Notes: a model not told the origin generated them from the sequence alone. 64,000 nt of DNA from Prostheceraeus crozeri (GCA_907163375.1 CAJQUW010007273.1:301001-365000); one strand, 5' to 3'. Counted from the first letter of the stretch, positions 49,745 to 59,910 are shown. Translations and numbers: made by a program.

Positions 49745-49749
49745 CTGTA

Positions 49750-49940
49750 TGTAACGCCATCAATAAAATGACGTGATTCAAGCGGAGAGTGTATTGTGAA
49801 AGTCAAAGACCTGTGCATGGGAAGTCAGGCTCACAACCGATACTTATGCAAAATTAACACGATGACAAGCCAATCGACAACAATGAGTAATTACAGTCAC
49901 AATTTACTGGTTGGGCTCAGCGCCAAGCAATGGCGCAACA
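49750..49940 (-). repeat. 3' LTR of the Gypsy element
   Basis: 191 bp, TGTTGCGCC ... GGCGTTACA on the minus strand. Identical to 54,219-54,409 except at one position, by eye. Confidence 0.95.
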
Positions 49941-49955
49941 TCCTTCCTCTCTGTC
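49941..49955 (-). promoter_or_regulatory. polypurine tract of the Gypsy element
   Basis: On the minus strand GACAGAGAGGAAGGA ends exactly where the 3' LTR begins, the position at which the family primes plus-strand DNA synthesis. Confidence 0.8.
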
Positions 49956-50863
49956 GAAGGATCAACGTCAGGATAGCGATGTACGGGCTTACGCTCACGT
50001 TTAGGCCGACTCTGCTCTGCTGGTACTAACTGAGCATCGTGGGCGGTCACAGTTCTCCCGTCTTCATGAATGACTAGTGAAGTATTGTTTCCTTGTCGGA
50101 CGATGAATTTAACTGGGAACACCGGAGCCTTTCGATGTGGTTTGTAGAGAAGTTCCTGCGTTGGTTCGAAGTGGGATACTATGGGACATTTGACGGTATA
50201 TCCGAGAAGTATTTCCGCAGGGGTCTTGCCTCCCCTCTGGGCCGTGTTGCGATGGACGAAGAGCAGACGATGAAGATACGAAGTCACAGTACTCTTTGCT
50301 GGATTGTAACACTTCAGGCCGTCCTTGATCACTCTTACCATTCTTTCCGCGAGACCGTTTGACTGAGGTCTGTACTCCGGGGAGTGGATCAACTGACAGC
50401 CACCGCGAGTCAGCCAATTTTTGAGTTCCATGTTTGTGAATTCTGGTGCGTTGTCACAAACCAAACACTCGGGGACACCGAAGCGAGCGAATAAGGTTCG
50501 AAGATACTCGATAACCGTCTGCGTCTGACGATTCTTGCAGATTTCAGCTTCTAACCATCCGCTGGTCGAATCGACGATGACCAGTATGTCTCCAGCAGCA
50601 CGATGATGCGCCCAGTCCATATGTAACCGACTCCACGGCTTCACACTCTTCGGCCAAGAGTGAGTGGTATCCGGGGCACCAAATCGAACGGCACGACATT
50701 CCTTGCATCCTTTCACGAACGCCTCCACTTGGGTATTCATTCCAGGCCAGAAAAATTCTCGTTGGATCAGACTTAAGGATGATTTGACGCCATTATGAGT
50801 CTGATGAGCAATTTCAATGATGCGGCGGTACAAAGACTGCGGGGGGGACGACTCGTGAGCCAA
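49956..50863 (-). pseudogene. Gypsy integrase region of pol
   Basis: Contains the zinc-binding HHCC part (VKGCKECRA), the core with HMDWAHH, VCDNAPEFTN and SNGLAERMVRVIKDGLKC, and a C-terminal stretch VTAHDAQLVPAEQSRPKRER. In the family it inserts the DNA copy into the host genome. It belongs to a broken fossil element. Confidence 0.9.
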
Positions 50864-51533
50864 GTCTGATTACGTTATTGTCAACGGTCAATTGGAATGC
50901 CATTCTTTTGAATGGGCGTTCCCACCTTGAGACATTGCCCCACCTACCCGTGATTATTCGCTGAGAGAGTTCACATAAATACCTGTCCTTTTTAGTCTCT
51001 TGCTGTATTTCGATTAACGGGATGCACGGTTCACTAAAATGAATGGACGGGACCTTGGTGGAGTCTAGGCAGTCAACTCGCGACAGAGCGTCGGCAACAG
51101 TATTACTAGTACCTTTGATGTGTTTTATTGCGTAGTCATAGCGAAGCATTTTGAGTGAAAACTTCATGAGGCGAGGGGAAATTTCTGTTTTTATCTTGTC
51201 TTCTGGACCAAAAATGTGGACAAGGGGTTTATGATCTGTTTGAATGAGGAACTTTTTTCCTAACAAAAAATTTTCCAAGCGTCTGCAGGACCATAGAATC
51301 GCTAATCCTTCGCGCTCGATGTTGCTATAGCGAGATTCTGTTGGCGTTAGCTTGCGGGAAACATATAATATGGGGTGGTCATCTTGAGTCATCACGGCTC
51401 CGATGGCTTTACTAGACGCATCCACTGTTATCACAGTTGTTTTCGATAGTGAAAAAGGCTGGAGAACCGGTGCTGATGTTAGCTGTCGTTTCAATACTTG
51501 AAACTTCTGCTCGCATTCTTCATTCCATTCCAA
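50864..51533 (-). pseudogene. Gypsy RNase H region of pol
   Basis: Recognised by VDASSKAIGAVMTQDDHPIL, YSNIEREGLAILWSCRRLEN, LIQTDHKPLVHIF and NTVADALSR, the usual Ty3/Gypsy order. It degrades the RNA strand during reverse transcription. Confidence 0.9.
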
Positions 51534-52207
51534 TTTTTCTTTTTTTGCAGCTTGATAGAGCGGTGCACAAATGTCGGAAAATCAATGAATAAATCTGCCG
51601 TAATAGGTGGCCAGTCCTAAAAAGCTTGTCAAATCTTTGGGCGTATTAGGAACTTCAGCATTTGCAATTTTTGAAGTTACTGACGAGTCAGGCTGGATAC
51701 CAGACGCACTGAAGATGAATCCTAAAAATCTCAGAGAATCAGATGATGAGACGCATTTTTCGGTGTTCACTGTGACATCATGCTCTCGGAGGGGTTTATA
51801 GACTTGGCTTAATCTCTTCTTTAGTTGGCGGTCGGATTCTGCACAAATCATGATATCGTCTTGGTATACAATGACGCCTTGTATGCCTTTCAAGAGTTGC
51901 TCCATGCACTTTTGAAAGATTGCAGTTGAGTTTTTCATTCCCATTTGCTAGCGATTGACACGAAATAATCCTTTATGTGTGTTGATCGTGGATAAAGAGG
52001 CAGCATAGTCATCTAGCTCAATTTGAGAATACGCAGATTTTAAATCAACTTTAGCAAATTTCGATGCATTCCCAATTTTCGAGAATATTTCTTCGACCGT
52101 CGGAAGAGGATAGGCATCCGATTAAATGTTGGAATTAATTGTTGCTTTGAAATCGATGCACATTCTATAGTCCCCATTCGATTTTTTCACCCAAACAACC
52201 GGGCTTG
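51534..52207 (-). pseudogene. Gypsy reverse transcriptase region of pol
   Basis: Recognised by SPVVWVKKSNGDYRMCIDF, KFAKVDLKSAYSQIELDD, MGMKNSTAIFQKCMEQLL, YQDDIMICAE and LGFIFSASGIQPD. The YQDD box is the catalytic centre. The N-terminal edge meets the zinc-finger insert. Fossil copy. Confidence 0.9.
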
Positions 52208-52454
52208 CTAAATGAGCTTTTTGGGTAAACGATTTCCCACACATATCACAAATGAACGGTCTGTCACCGGTGTGTATCCGCCGATGAATCGACAAACTGC
52301 TTGAAGATGCAAACGACTTCCCACATAACTCACATATGAATGGCTCTTCTCCAGTGTGCATCATGTGAATACTTATCAAGTTACTTGAATTGACAAACGA
52401 TTTCTCACCAATGAACAGTCTGTTATCAGTGTGCACTCGCCGATGCCCTATCAA
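52208..52454 (-). pseudogene. C2H2 zinc-finger gene fragment of host origin
   Basis: It holds one complete finger (FICELCGKSF then SLSIHRRIHTGD; C-X2-C, 12 residues, H-X3-H), a preceding finger whose cysteine half is not recognisable (HMMHTGEEP linker present), and the first half of a further finger (FICDMCGKSFTQKAH). TGE-P and TGD-P linkers are typical of poly-zinc-finger transcription factors, which bind DNA in the nucleus. No intron is visible, suggesting capture from an mRNA. The neighbouring 134 bp also reads open in part (EDQQCISDQKSCQKVELRDF) and could belong to the same transcript. It cannot work as a gene here: no start context, and it is embedded in the retroelement. Confidence 0.85.
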
Positions 52455-52709
52455 TTTAGTTTATCCAGTTTATCCCGGAAGTCTCGCAACTCAACTTTCT
52501 GGCAACTCTTTTGATCACTGATACATTGCTGATCCTCATAAGCACCGGATTGACGCATGCAACTTTCTCGACACATTCCTGTGACATTACTGTGACCGCC
52601 CACGATGCTCAGTTAGTACCAGCAGAGCAGAGTCGGCCTAAACGTGAGCGTAAGCCCGTACATCGCTATCCTGACGTTGATCCTTCGACAGAGAGGAGGG
52701 ATGTTGCGC
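52208..52709. other. captured segment inside the Gypsy element: zinc-finger piece, unknown piece, inverted self-fragment
   Basis: From left to right: about 52,208-52,454 codes on the minus strand for C2H2 zinc-finger sequence. About 52,455-52,588 has no partner in this window. 52,589-52,708 is a plus-strand copy, 120 bp with about one difference, of the integrase C-terminus, purine tract and first LTR bases found on the minus strand at 49,933-50,053. The inverted fragment shows that the insert formed from the element's own end plus foreign sequence. Template switching during reverse transcription is a likely origin (inference). Confidence 0.85.
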
Positions 52710-54055
52710 AGGTGGAGTGCGAAATTGGGGTGATAATTCCTTGGATCTCAAGCTGTTTTAATTCCTTATCAAGCCGCTCCTTCAAGTGAATCGGGACGGG
52801 ACGCGCTTTAAAGAATTTTAATGACTGATTTTCATCTATCAGATGGATGCTAGTCGAGAATCCTTTGATGGTGGGCAAAATTTTACTTTCCTCGTTAGAG
52901 AAGGTGCAAACGTGAGAGCGTTCCTTGTTTATTAAATCTCGCCCAAGCAGTACGAAATCACGATCTGTGTCGATAACTAAAAATTTGGCATCATGAGTAA
53001 CTCCTTCCCTCATAGCGGTGGTGTTGAGTTGCCCTAATACCCGCATTTGTGAGCGATCATAATTAGTGGGCACGAGGTTCGTGCTAGCCAAGCTGGGAGA
53101 TCCTAGCTTTTCCCATTGCGTTCTAGACATAAGAGACATTGCAGCGCCGGTGTCCACTTCGAAGTCTAACCGAATGCCATGTGATCCAACCTCTAAAGTT
53201 TGTATGATTTTTTCAGAATCTTTCGAGTCAACAGTGAAAATATCAATGTTGTGAGTCTCGCGAGCTTCAGATCTCGAGTTTTGAAATTGTTGATAATTAC
53301 CGCCTTTTGGTTTACTTCTGCAACATTTTGCGTAGTGATTTAGTTTTCCACATTTGTGGCATGTGCTCCCGAAGGCCGGACATTGTCTCGGTTTGTGTTT
53401 TGACGAGCAGTTACTGCAACTGAAATCTCTGACTGATTGTCTGCGGCCGAAAAAGCTATCTACATGTACATGTTCATCGGTCGCTTTGACATTATTAATG
53501 TTGACAAAATCAGCCACTTGTGCTGACATCTGACAGAAGTCGATGATGTCTGACATTTTATTGCTTGGGTTCAACTGCAGTTTTTCGAGAATTTTGAGCT
53601 TCAGGTGGTTGTCTCTCAGTCCCGCGATGAATCTTAGCTTTACTAATTCCTCACTTGGGTTGCTTGATTTCAACTGGTCCCAATGACAGTGTTGAGCTGA
53701 TTCATTTAGTCGTGATAAAAAGTCGACTTCACTTTCGTCGCCGTTTTGTGATATTTGTAGGAAGTTCGTGCGGTCAGCGACGAGCAAACGCTTTCTAGGT
53801 TCGACGTAGTCAAAGATTGTCTTCTTTATATCTTGGAATAGGGATTTTTCAATGTTCTGACCGGGCATCATAGATACCAACTTTAATAGGGCTTGGGTCC
53901 ACATCTTTCTAAAAATCTGTCCGTTTGTGGAGAAATGCCGGATGTTCCTAACTTATCTTCAATTTCTTTCGTTCGGCAATGTGCCTCAAATGCGATTATC
54001 CAATAGTGACAGTCTTCAGCGCTGTCAAGCGATAAGTTGTCAGATTTTCCAGACA
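52710..54055 (-). pseudogene. Gypsy gag and protease region
   Basis: Gag begins near 54,055 (MSGKSDNLSLDSAEDCHYW) and carries the nucleic-acid-binding knuckle CHKCGKLNHYAKCC preceded by a second Cys cluster (CSNCSSKHKPRQCP). The aspartic protease is seen as EVDTGAAMSLMS and later VLLGRDLI. A segment resembling the start of the RT domain (RLDKELKQLEIQGIITPISH) follows. Gag packages the RNA, and the protease cuts the polyprotein. Fossil copy. Confidence 0.9.
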
Positions 54056-54199
54056 TCAGTGATTAATTTGCTATGAAAGCTAAATATTTTAAAACTCTGA
54101 CAGTGAACTCGCTCAGGGAAAAATCAAGGATAAGAGGACAACTTACCGAAAATGATAACGCCCAGGTCAATTGAATAACAATGTCGATAATCAGGTCCG

Positions 54200-54217
54200 A
54201 ATCTGTTCCTGACACCA
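54200..54217 (-). promoter_or_regulatory. primer-binding site of the Gypsy element (tRNA-Leu-like)
   Basis: One base inside the 5' LTR, the minus strand reads TGGTGTCAGGAACAGATTCG, complementary to a tRNA 3' end of the form ...TTCCTGACACCA. Many animal leucine tRNAs end CTGACACCA, so tRNA-Leu is the best guess. Confidence 0.7.
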
Positions 54218-54218
54218 C

Positions 54219-54409
54219 TGTAACGCCATCAATAAAATGACGTGATTCAAGCGGAGAGTGTATTGTGAAAGTCAAAGACCTGTGCATGGGAAGTCAGGCT
54301 CACAACCGATACTTATGCAACATTAACACGATGACAAGCCAATCGACAACAATGAGTAATTACAGTCACAATTTACTGGTTGGGCTCAGCGCCAAGCAAT
54401 GGCGCAACA
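54219..54409 (-). repeat. 5' LTR of the Gypsy element
   Basis: 191 bp, with the same termini as the 3' LTR and one difference. The right flank CTGTA repeats the left flank of the whole element. Confidence 0.95.
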
Positions 54410-54434
54410 CTGTATATAGTAATATATTTTATAT

Positions 54435-56775
54435 AGAATAGAATAGAATAGAATAACGTATATTTTCGAATTTCCTCAATAATGAGAAGCGTGAGGAATG
54501 TACAACATTTGAAAGTAAAAACACTTTTCATTACAAGACAAAAATAAATAGAAAGTCAACAACAACAACAAAAGTTACAAACAACAAGTCAGTTTACAAA
54601 AGTTACTTTAGGCTGAAACCGCTGTTTGATAATTTAGCCATCGATGTCATAAAGGTTTTGGAGCATGCGACTGTCTGAGACAAAGGGAGTTTGTATTTTT
54701 GTGAGCGAGTCATCACTGGGGGCACAAGATGATGAAGAAGGTGGTTTTCGTCATTTACTGCACAAAGAAATTGCTTAAATCCCAAAATCATGCGTCTGTA
54801 GTCTAAAGGTATGAACTTTTCACATTCACAGTGTGGTCCACAAATTACACGGTGGCATCGACTCTGCACTCTCTCTATTGATGAAGACAATCCAGCATTC
54901 AAATTTACAAAAATCGGCGCGCAATATTCTAAGATGGATCGAATACAGCCGTTATATATTTGAACCAGAAAGTCATTCGATACATACGGTTTAAGACGTC
55001 GTAGTACATTGATGCGAGATGTTGCCCTTTTTACAATATAATTTACATGTGAGGACCATTTCATCTTACTGTCAAAAATAACACCTAACAGTTTCATCTC
55101 ATCTTTAATTGGAATATTCTGAAGGAAATTGTCGGAAAAGAAAATGCTACTTCTAGATTTGTGGATGTACATTTGACATCTTTTTGAGTGATTTATGCAC
55201 ATTTTGTTTGCTACAGACCATGAAGAAAATTGTGAAAAAATGCCACTCACATTACTGTTCATGGAGCTCACAGTTTCAAATACAATTCCACAAAGTATAA
55301 AATCATCAGCATATTTGATGACGATGGAGTCACTTTTATTACACCATAAAAAATCAGACATATAATATGCAAAGATATAAGGACCCAAAGACGAGCCCTG
55401 CGGGATTCCACTTACAACTTGTGTCACTGAACTGCATGAGTCTTTCCACTTGATTCTTTGAAACCTATCGGACAAGTAGTTCTGCACAAAGTTTAACAAA
55501 AAAGGTGAAAAATTATCGCGCACCATTTTTTCTATGAGTACTTTGTGAGACAGTCTATCGAAGCCTTTAGTAAGATCGAGAGCACACACATGACATGCCT
55601 TAACGTCAGAACGATCTAGGTGAGACAACACAAATTCCTGCAAGCTTAATAATGCGCAGGCTGTCGAACTTTGCGGTCGAAACCCAAACTGAGAAGAGTC
55701 ATACCGAGTTAGGAATTCAGACTTAACGTGCTTCATCAGACACTTTTCAAATATGCGTTCAAGCATTGGTAGCTTTGCGATGGGTCGCGTGTCATTCAAT
55801 TTTGGGGGATACGATTTGGGAAAAGGACAAATATCGGCTGTTTTCCATCTCATTGGCAAATTGGCATCCTCAAGACACTTGTTAAAGATATAACAGATTG
55901 GGTACGATAGAAATTGGGCAAATTTTAACAAGGCAATATTTGGAACCTTATCTGAGCCACAACCTGATCGAGGATTAACTTGAGTCAATTTTTCTTCAAC
56001 TTCATGCAAACCAAATTCAAATGGAACGACATATGGGACTTGAAAGCGCACAAATGGATCATCTATCATCACAGATGCATAAAAATCATTTAAATAGCTC
56101 AATGCTTGTTGTAGATCCATTCCAGGACTGCAGTTTGGGAGCCAATCATTATTACAACACTTATTCATAACACATTTATACACATTCCATGGAGATTTGC
56201 CAGATGAAGCCATATACTGGCCCCAGGATTGTTTAGCACTCACTATTGCGATTTTTACTTTCTCCCGGTAATGATAGTATAGACTCCAATTTTTACATCT
56301 GTATGCTTCAAAACGCTTGTTTATTAGAACCTTTATAGTTGCATTGATCCATGGTTTATCACGAGATGTCTGCTTTATGATATTCGATGGTAGCATTTGA
56401 AGAGCCACGTCAAGATGATAATAGAAGATATTTGCACAATCGTCAAGAGAGAGTTTGCTGAAAATTTTATTCCAGTCCAGTGATTGCAGATAGGTTTTGC
56501 TCGAATGCAGGTTAGAGTCTCTAAAATCATAAACCTTCACAACAGATTCAGAAGATGCAATATTTGATTTCGGCTTCAGAAGTAGGACTTCATGATCACT
56601 ACAAGCTAGGGGAGGAAAATGTTGCACGTCGAGATAACGATCAACATGTGAAACAGGCACGAGGATTAAATCCAACATAGCCAAATATGAGGCACGAGGA
56701 TAAAAAAACATAGCCAAGGACATATACAAATAGATTAAGTCATGAGCCGATGACAGAACCCTTTGGGATGCCACC
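54435..56775 (-). mobile_element. LINE (CR1 group), 5'-truncated, with pentamer tail
   Basis: The 3' end on the minus strand is a TATTC pentamer run (54,435-54,455), a typical short-repeat tail of the CR1 group. The body is one open reverse transcriptase frame. The 5' edge near 56,775 falls inside the endonuclease domain, as usual for truncated LINE insertions. The Gypsy element lies only about 25 bp from the tail. No target duplication was identified. Confidence 0.88.
54603..56774 (-). CDS. LINE ORF2 fragment: endonuclease C-terminus plus complete reverse transcriptase
   Basis: 723 codons without a stop. Residues 30-65 are the end of the APE-type endonuclease (LDLILV at 35-39, SDH at 59-61). 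A linker follows to about 260. The reverse transcriptase has FGFRPQSST (363-371), motif A ALDLTKGFD with Asp400 and Asp406, motif B GIPQGSSLGP (456-465) and the catalytic YADD (488-491). After it comes the thumb and a C-terminal tail with Cys-rich RVQSRCHRVICG. In this family the enzyme copies the LINE RNA at a nicked genomic site. Full ORF2 proteins are longer, and the front of the endonuclease is missing, so the Met is accidental and the product would not be mobile by itself. The open frame indicates a young copy. Family assignment to CR1 is by motif style and tail. Confidence 0.88.
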   Translation of the reverse strand: MASQRVLSSAHDLIYLYMSLAMFFYPRASYLAMLDLILVPVSHVDRYLDVQHFPPLACSDHEVLLLKPKSNIASSESVVKVYDFRDSNLHSSKTYLQSLDWNKIFSKLSLDDCANIFYYHLDVALQMLPSNIIKQTSRDKPWINATIKVLINKRFEAYRCKNWSLYYHYREKVKIAIVSAKQSWGQYMASSGKSPWNVYKCVMNKCCNNDWLPNCSPGMDLQQALSYLNDFYASVMIDDPFVRFQVPYVVPFEFGLHEVEEKLTQVNPRSGCGSDKVPNIALLKFAQFLSYPICYIFNKCLEDANLPMRWKTADICPFPKSYPPKLNDTRPIAKLPMLERIFEKCLMKHVKSEFLTRYDSSQFGFRPQSSTACALLSLQEFVLSHLDRSDVKACHVCALDLTKGFDRLSHKVLIEKMVRDNFSPFLLNFVQNYLSDRFQRIKWKDSCSSVTQVVSGIPQGSSLGPYIFAYYMSDFLWCNKSDSIVIKYADDFILCGIVFETVSSMNSNVSGIFSQFSSWSVANKMCINHSKRCQMYIHKSRSSIFFSDNFLQNIPIKDEMKLLGVIFDSKMKWSSHVNYIVKRATSRINVLRRLKPYVSNDFLVQIYNGCIRSILEYCAPIFVNLNAGLSSSIERVQSRCHRVICGPHCECEKFIPLDYRRMILGFKQFLCAVNDENHLLHHLVPPVMTRSQKYKLPLSQTVACSKTFMTSMAKLSNSGFSLK

Positions 56776-57375
56776 CTTTATAGGAACTTGAAGTTTTATC
56801 TAGAGCGAAATTGCGGCTTTTCATATAAGATAAAATTTTCAACGTTTAAGGGACGGTCTGTAACTTTTGTCATTTAACATGCATATAGGCCTACTCGAAA
56901 ATAATAGACATGAACAAGGTCTTGCAATTTAGTAATTATTTTGATTAACTGAGCAATTTGCTCTAGAAAGACTGTCGTTAATGGTCGACATAGGTCTAAT
57001 TAAAATTCCCTGCCGGACGGTCTTCAAACTTAAAAGCCGGGGCCAAGCCGACGGCTGGTTTCAGCCCTTTTACGACAGGTTCTATTCGAGAAGACGCGAA
57101 ATTCATATTTGGAAGCAGTTCAGACCACTTCTTTGATCCTGTCCTGATGATGATCACATCAAATGATCAGGAAGAAAATTATGTGATGAAGGTGCTCATT
57201 ATTTGAAACGAAATGTTAGTGATTAGATATGCTCACTACCCTCAGTACTGAAAAGTGCGGAAGAACTTTGTAATATGAGCAGTTAAAAACGTCTCACTGT
57301 TTTTATACCGCATTGCCCATTTTGACTCGAAGCTCATTGATGACCACGAAGGCTCCATAATCAAAAATTACTACA
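56776..57375. other. spacer with no recognised gene
   Basis: Nothing recognised on either strand. Confidence 0.4.
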
Positions 57376-57620
57376 CGTAGACCTGGGGTTTGATTCAATC
57401 TACGAGTTTTATCATTCATTAAAAGCTTCTACTATACGAGTTTCAAATTCACTGCGTCCTGTGTATTTAACAGAAAAACAATTATAAATGTATTACTACA
57501 GTTTGGACATTATGTTCAGATGTCTACTTATGGCTGTTACATCTCATTTGTACTTTTATTCTCTGATGTAATCTACGCTTCGTTTGTCCCAAGTATTGGG
57601 TTGGGTATCAGGATCAACCC
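57376..57620 (-). mobile_element. Penelope-like element, GIY-YIG endonuclease fragment (inverted partner)
   Basis: The reverse complement is a diverged copy of 57,776-58,020. Shared stretches include GGGTTGATCCTGAT, TTGGGACAAACGAAGCG, GTTAAATACACAGGAC and AGTAGAAGCTTT. The coding sense is decayed more than in the plus-strand partner. Confidence 0.7.
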
Positions 57621-57775
57621 GAAATTCAAAATTATACACAACGTATGATCGCATCAGCTGATTTGTTTTATCTTTCAAGTGCACTGTCCTATGTTACAAG
57701 TGTTGAATATTATTTCAACATCCTGGTCTAATTTCCTAAATACTTTAACATTTATCGTCCTGATACCCAATAGTT

Positions 57776-58052
57776 GGGTTGATCCTGATGCCCACTATTT
57801 GGGACAAACGAAGCGCAGATTGCATCAAAGAATAAAAGAACATATAAGAGTTAACTCAGCCGTTAGTAGCCATCTGAACAGATGTCCAAACTGTAAATGA
57901 CATTTATGATTGCTTTTCTGTTAAATACACAGGACATAGTGAATTTGAAGCTCGCATAGTAGAAGCTTTGTTAATAAATGATAAAACTCTTAGATTAGAT
58001 CAAACCCTAGGTCTTAATGGTAAATCTCTTTTCTTAAAAGTATTCGAATAAT
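57776..58052 (+). mobile_element. Penelope-like element, GIY-YIG endonuclease C-terminal fragment
   Basis: Reads YLGQTKRRLHQRIKEHI (the second half of the GIY-YIG signature with its conserved arginine), then SSHLNRCPNC, and in another frame DIYDCFSVKYTGHSEFEARI with VEALLINDKTLRLDQTLGL, where the FEARI-EALLI part carries the conserved glutamate, ending SLFLKVFE and TAA at about 58,050. This is the order of the endonuclease domain at the C-terminus of Penelope-like elements, which nicks target DNA. The reverse transcriptase is absent, so this is a truncated fragment in two frames. Confidence 0.75.
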
Positions 58053-58059
58053 TGTTTTT

Positions 58060-59310
58060 GATAATTGTCATTGTTTTCCTTGAATCGTTGTTTGTCACTG
58101 TCAGCGCATATGAACTCACTATGTTTATTCATTGGCTATAGCTGCGCAAAAATAGCTGCATGTAGTCTATACTGATATGACTACCAGTAGAAAATAATTA
58201 CCGCCATGAAAATGAATGAATAATCCTTTAATGATATTCTAGCGACAACAATTAACTTGCGTGACGGAATTCGACTGTGATCCATGTTTTTTCAAATTGC
58301 TACAAATCTCAGAAATTGCAAACGTTTAAAAATTCACGGAAGGTAGTGAAACACATGCTTCTCTTACAATCAGTAAGTCAGTTGCATGTGAATAACTCCC
58401 TTCAAAAAGTGCTCTGAAAAAGGCAAAATGCATGAAAGTCGCATAACAAAGTACAAGGAGGTGCAAAAGAAGTCTGATGACACGAAGTGCAGCAAAAGGG
58501 TAGCAGAAATGCTCGTAAGCGGGGGAAAAGTTGGAAATATAAAAGTAAAGCAGAAAGTTACATTCAATTTCAGTTCTTTAAGCTAGCTTCAAAGCCGATG
58601 CTTGTCGCTCAGTGCATGAAAGGGTGAAAATTTTGGATTTGCGGTCAATGCCACAAATGACTCTGTTGAAAATGACTCAGTAGTCCAAAGTTTTGACAAA
58701 AAGAACAGCTTAGACGACAGAATCTCAAAGGAAACTAACATTTCTGATACAAAATAAATGCGCAATGAAATATCTATGGTTTTAATTAACGAGATTGATC
58801 ACGGCAGGACACACTGGTTAAAAATATATTGCGGATATGCACAAAAGTCAAAGCCATCAAAAATTACAGGTTTAAGTAAATTAAAATAGAGGTACGGCAA
58901 AGTGAGAGCTTTATATAAATCAGTCAAGTAACTCCAAAAACACTCAGTGGAAAATAGGCATGAAGGAAAGGTTTCCATTCAAAATAATGATGCCCGACTA
59001 AGTACATTGGAAAAATAAGATCTGACTTCTAAAAGAGAAGTAGCGCCATGTTGCTTAGCCCAGTGATATGTGACTACATTTTGCAATTAGCAAAGAAAGA
59101 GAATAAATTGCAGATATTTGCAGCAATGGAAGCTGGAAGGTGTACTATTTTCATGTTTCAGGTACGTAATGAGATTCATGGTCATTAAATTTGAAATCAA
59201 TACTGCTTTTCATGCTTTTAAAATAGTTATCGTGATATGTGACAGAGGTATGTAACTGATGTCCTCTGAATATTTCTGATGGCAAATTTTCTAGGAAGGA
59301 ATGCGAGTAT
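58060..59310. other. spacer with no recognised gene
   Basis: Nothing recognised; the frame at 58,370-58,567 is hydrophobic on the minus strand but has no family. Confidence 0.4.
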
Positions 59311-59910
59311 TCCAGTCACCAGAACGAGTTTCTGCAGCGAACGAGGCTGAAAATGAGATTTCCACAGAATGATGTGCACCCTATGGCTAGTGCGAATCTG
59401 AGGGTCTGTCGAGCTCTACCTGATTCACTTCTGTCAGACCGGATCAAAGAAAGCACATGTAAATGCAATTGGAAACATATGGAAATTCTCGGTAATAGTG
59501 ACATTTTCTATGCTTCTCTGAAGCATACTTGGAAGTACTTATTCTAAAGCCAAAATTTTGTTGGCATGGAATGTGTTTTTTAGGTCTTTTTCTATCATTC
59601 GCGCTATTATCATGTAATAATGTGTAAGTTGAAATTTATTCAAAATGTTGATTTTGACGATTGTGGGCTATTTGCTAAATCTAAAGGTGCTACTTGAAGT
59701 ACATGAAGTACATGGTTGAATGACCTGAAGGCAATCCATGCCAAAATAAATGTTAGACTAAGTACATGTATTTTTCACCTAATGCGAGAAAAAACGACAA
59801 GAGAACTTGACAAACGCACATATTCGTAGTATCCATAAGGTGCACATCATTCCTTGAAAGTCCTATCTTCGACTTCGTTTCCCTCAGAAACTCCTGTAGG
59901 TGGTTAGCCT
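59311..59910. mobile_element. long-arm foldback element, family D (copy D2)
   Basis: Left arm CCAGAACGAGTTTCTGCAGC, TTTCCACAGAATGATGTGCA; right arm reversed GGAGTTTCTGAGGGAAACGA, TTTCAAGGAATGATGTGCAC. The arms are about 130 to 250 bp and more diverged than in D1. The middle keeps the D1 motif CATGGAATGTGTTTTTTAGG with an inverted GGCAATCCATGCC counterpart. No gene inside. Confidence 0.75.

Larger units (their letters stand above)
49750..54409 (-). mobile_element. Ty3/Gypsy LTR retrotransposon fossil, young, carrying a captured insert
   Basis: It has both LTRs (49,750-49,940 and 54,219-54,409), a 5-bp target duplication CTGTA on each side (49,745-49,749 and 54,410-54,414), a primer-binding site and a purine tract. 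In minus-strand order: gag with a CCHC knuckle, protease, reverse transcriptase, RNase H and integrase. The gag-protease-RT-RNase H-integrase order places it in Ty3/Gypsy, perhaps near the Mag lineage. No envelope gene is seen. The LTRs differ at one position, so insertion was recent. The pol region is broken in about three or four places in addition to a 0.5-kb foreign insert near its middle. Confidence 0.95.

Noticed and set aside
49690-49745. Structured element at the Gypsy target (CAACCTGGG/CCCAGGTT)
   Set aside because: The stems are only about 8 bp and no second copy was seen; noted as target context only.
52122-52454. Intact host zinc-finger gene
   Set aside because: The fingers run directly into Gypsy reverse transcriptase sequence and lack a plausible start, so the segment is a captured fragment.
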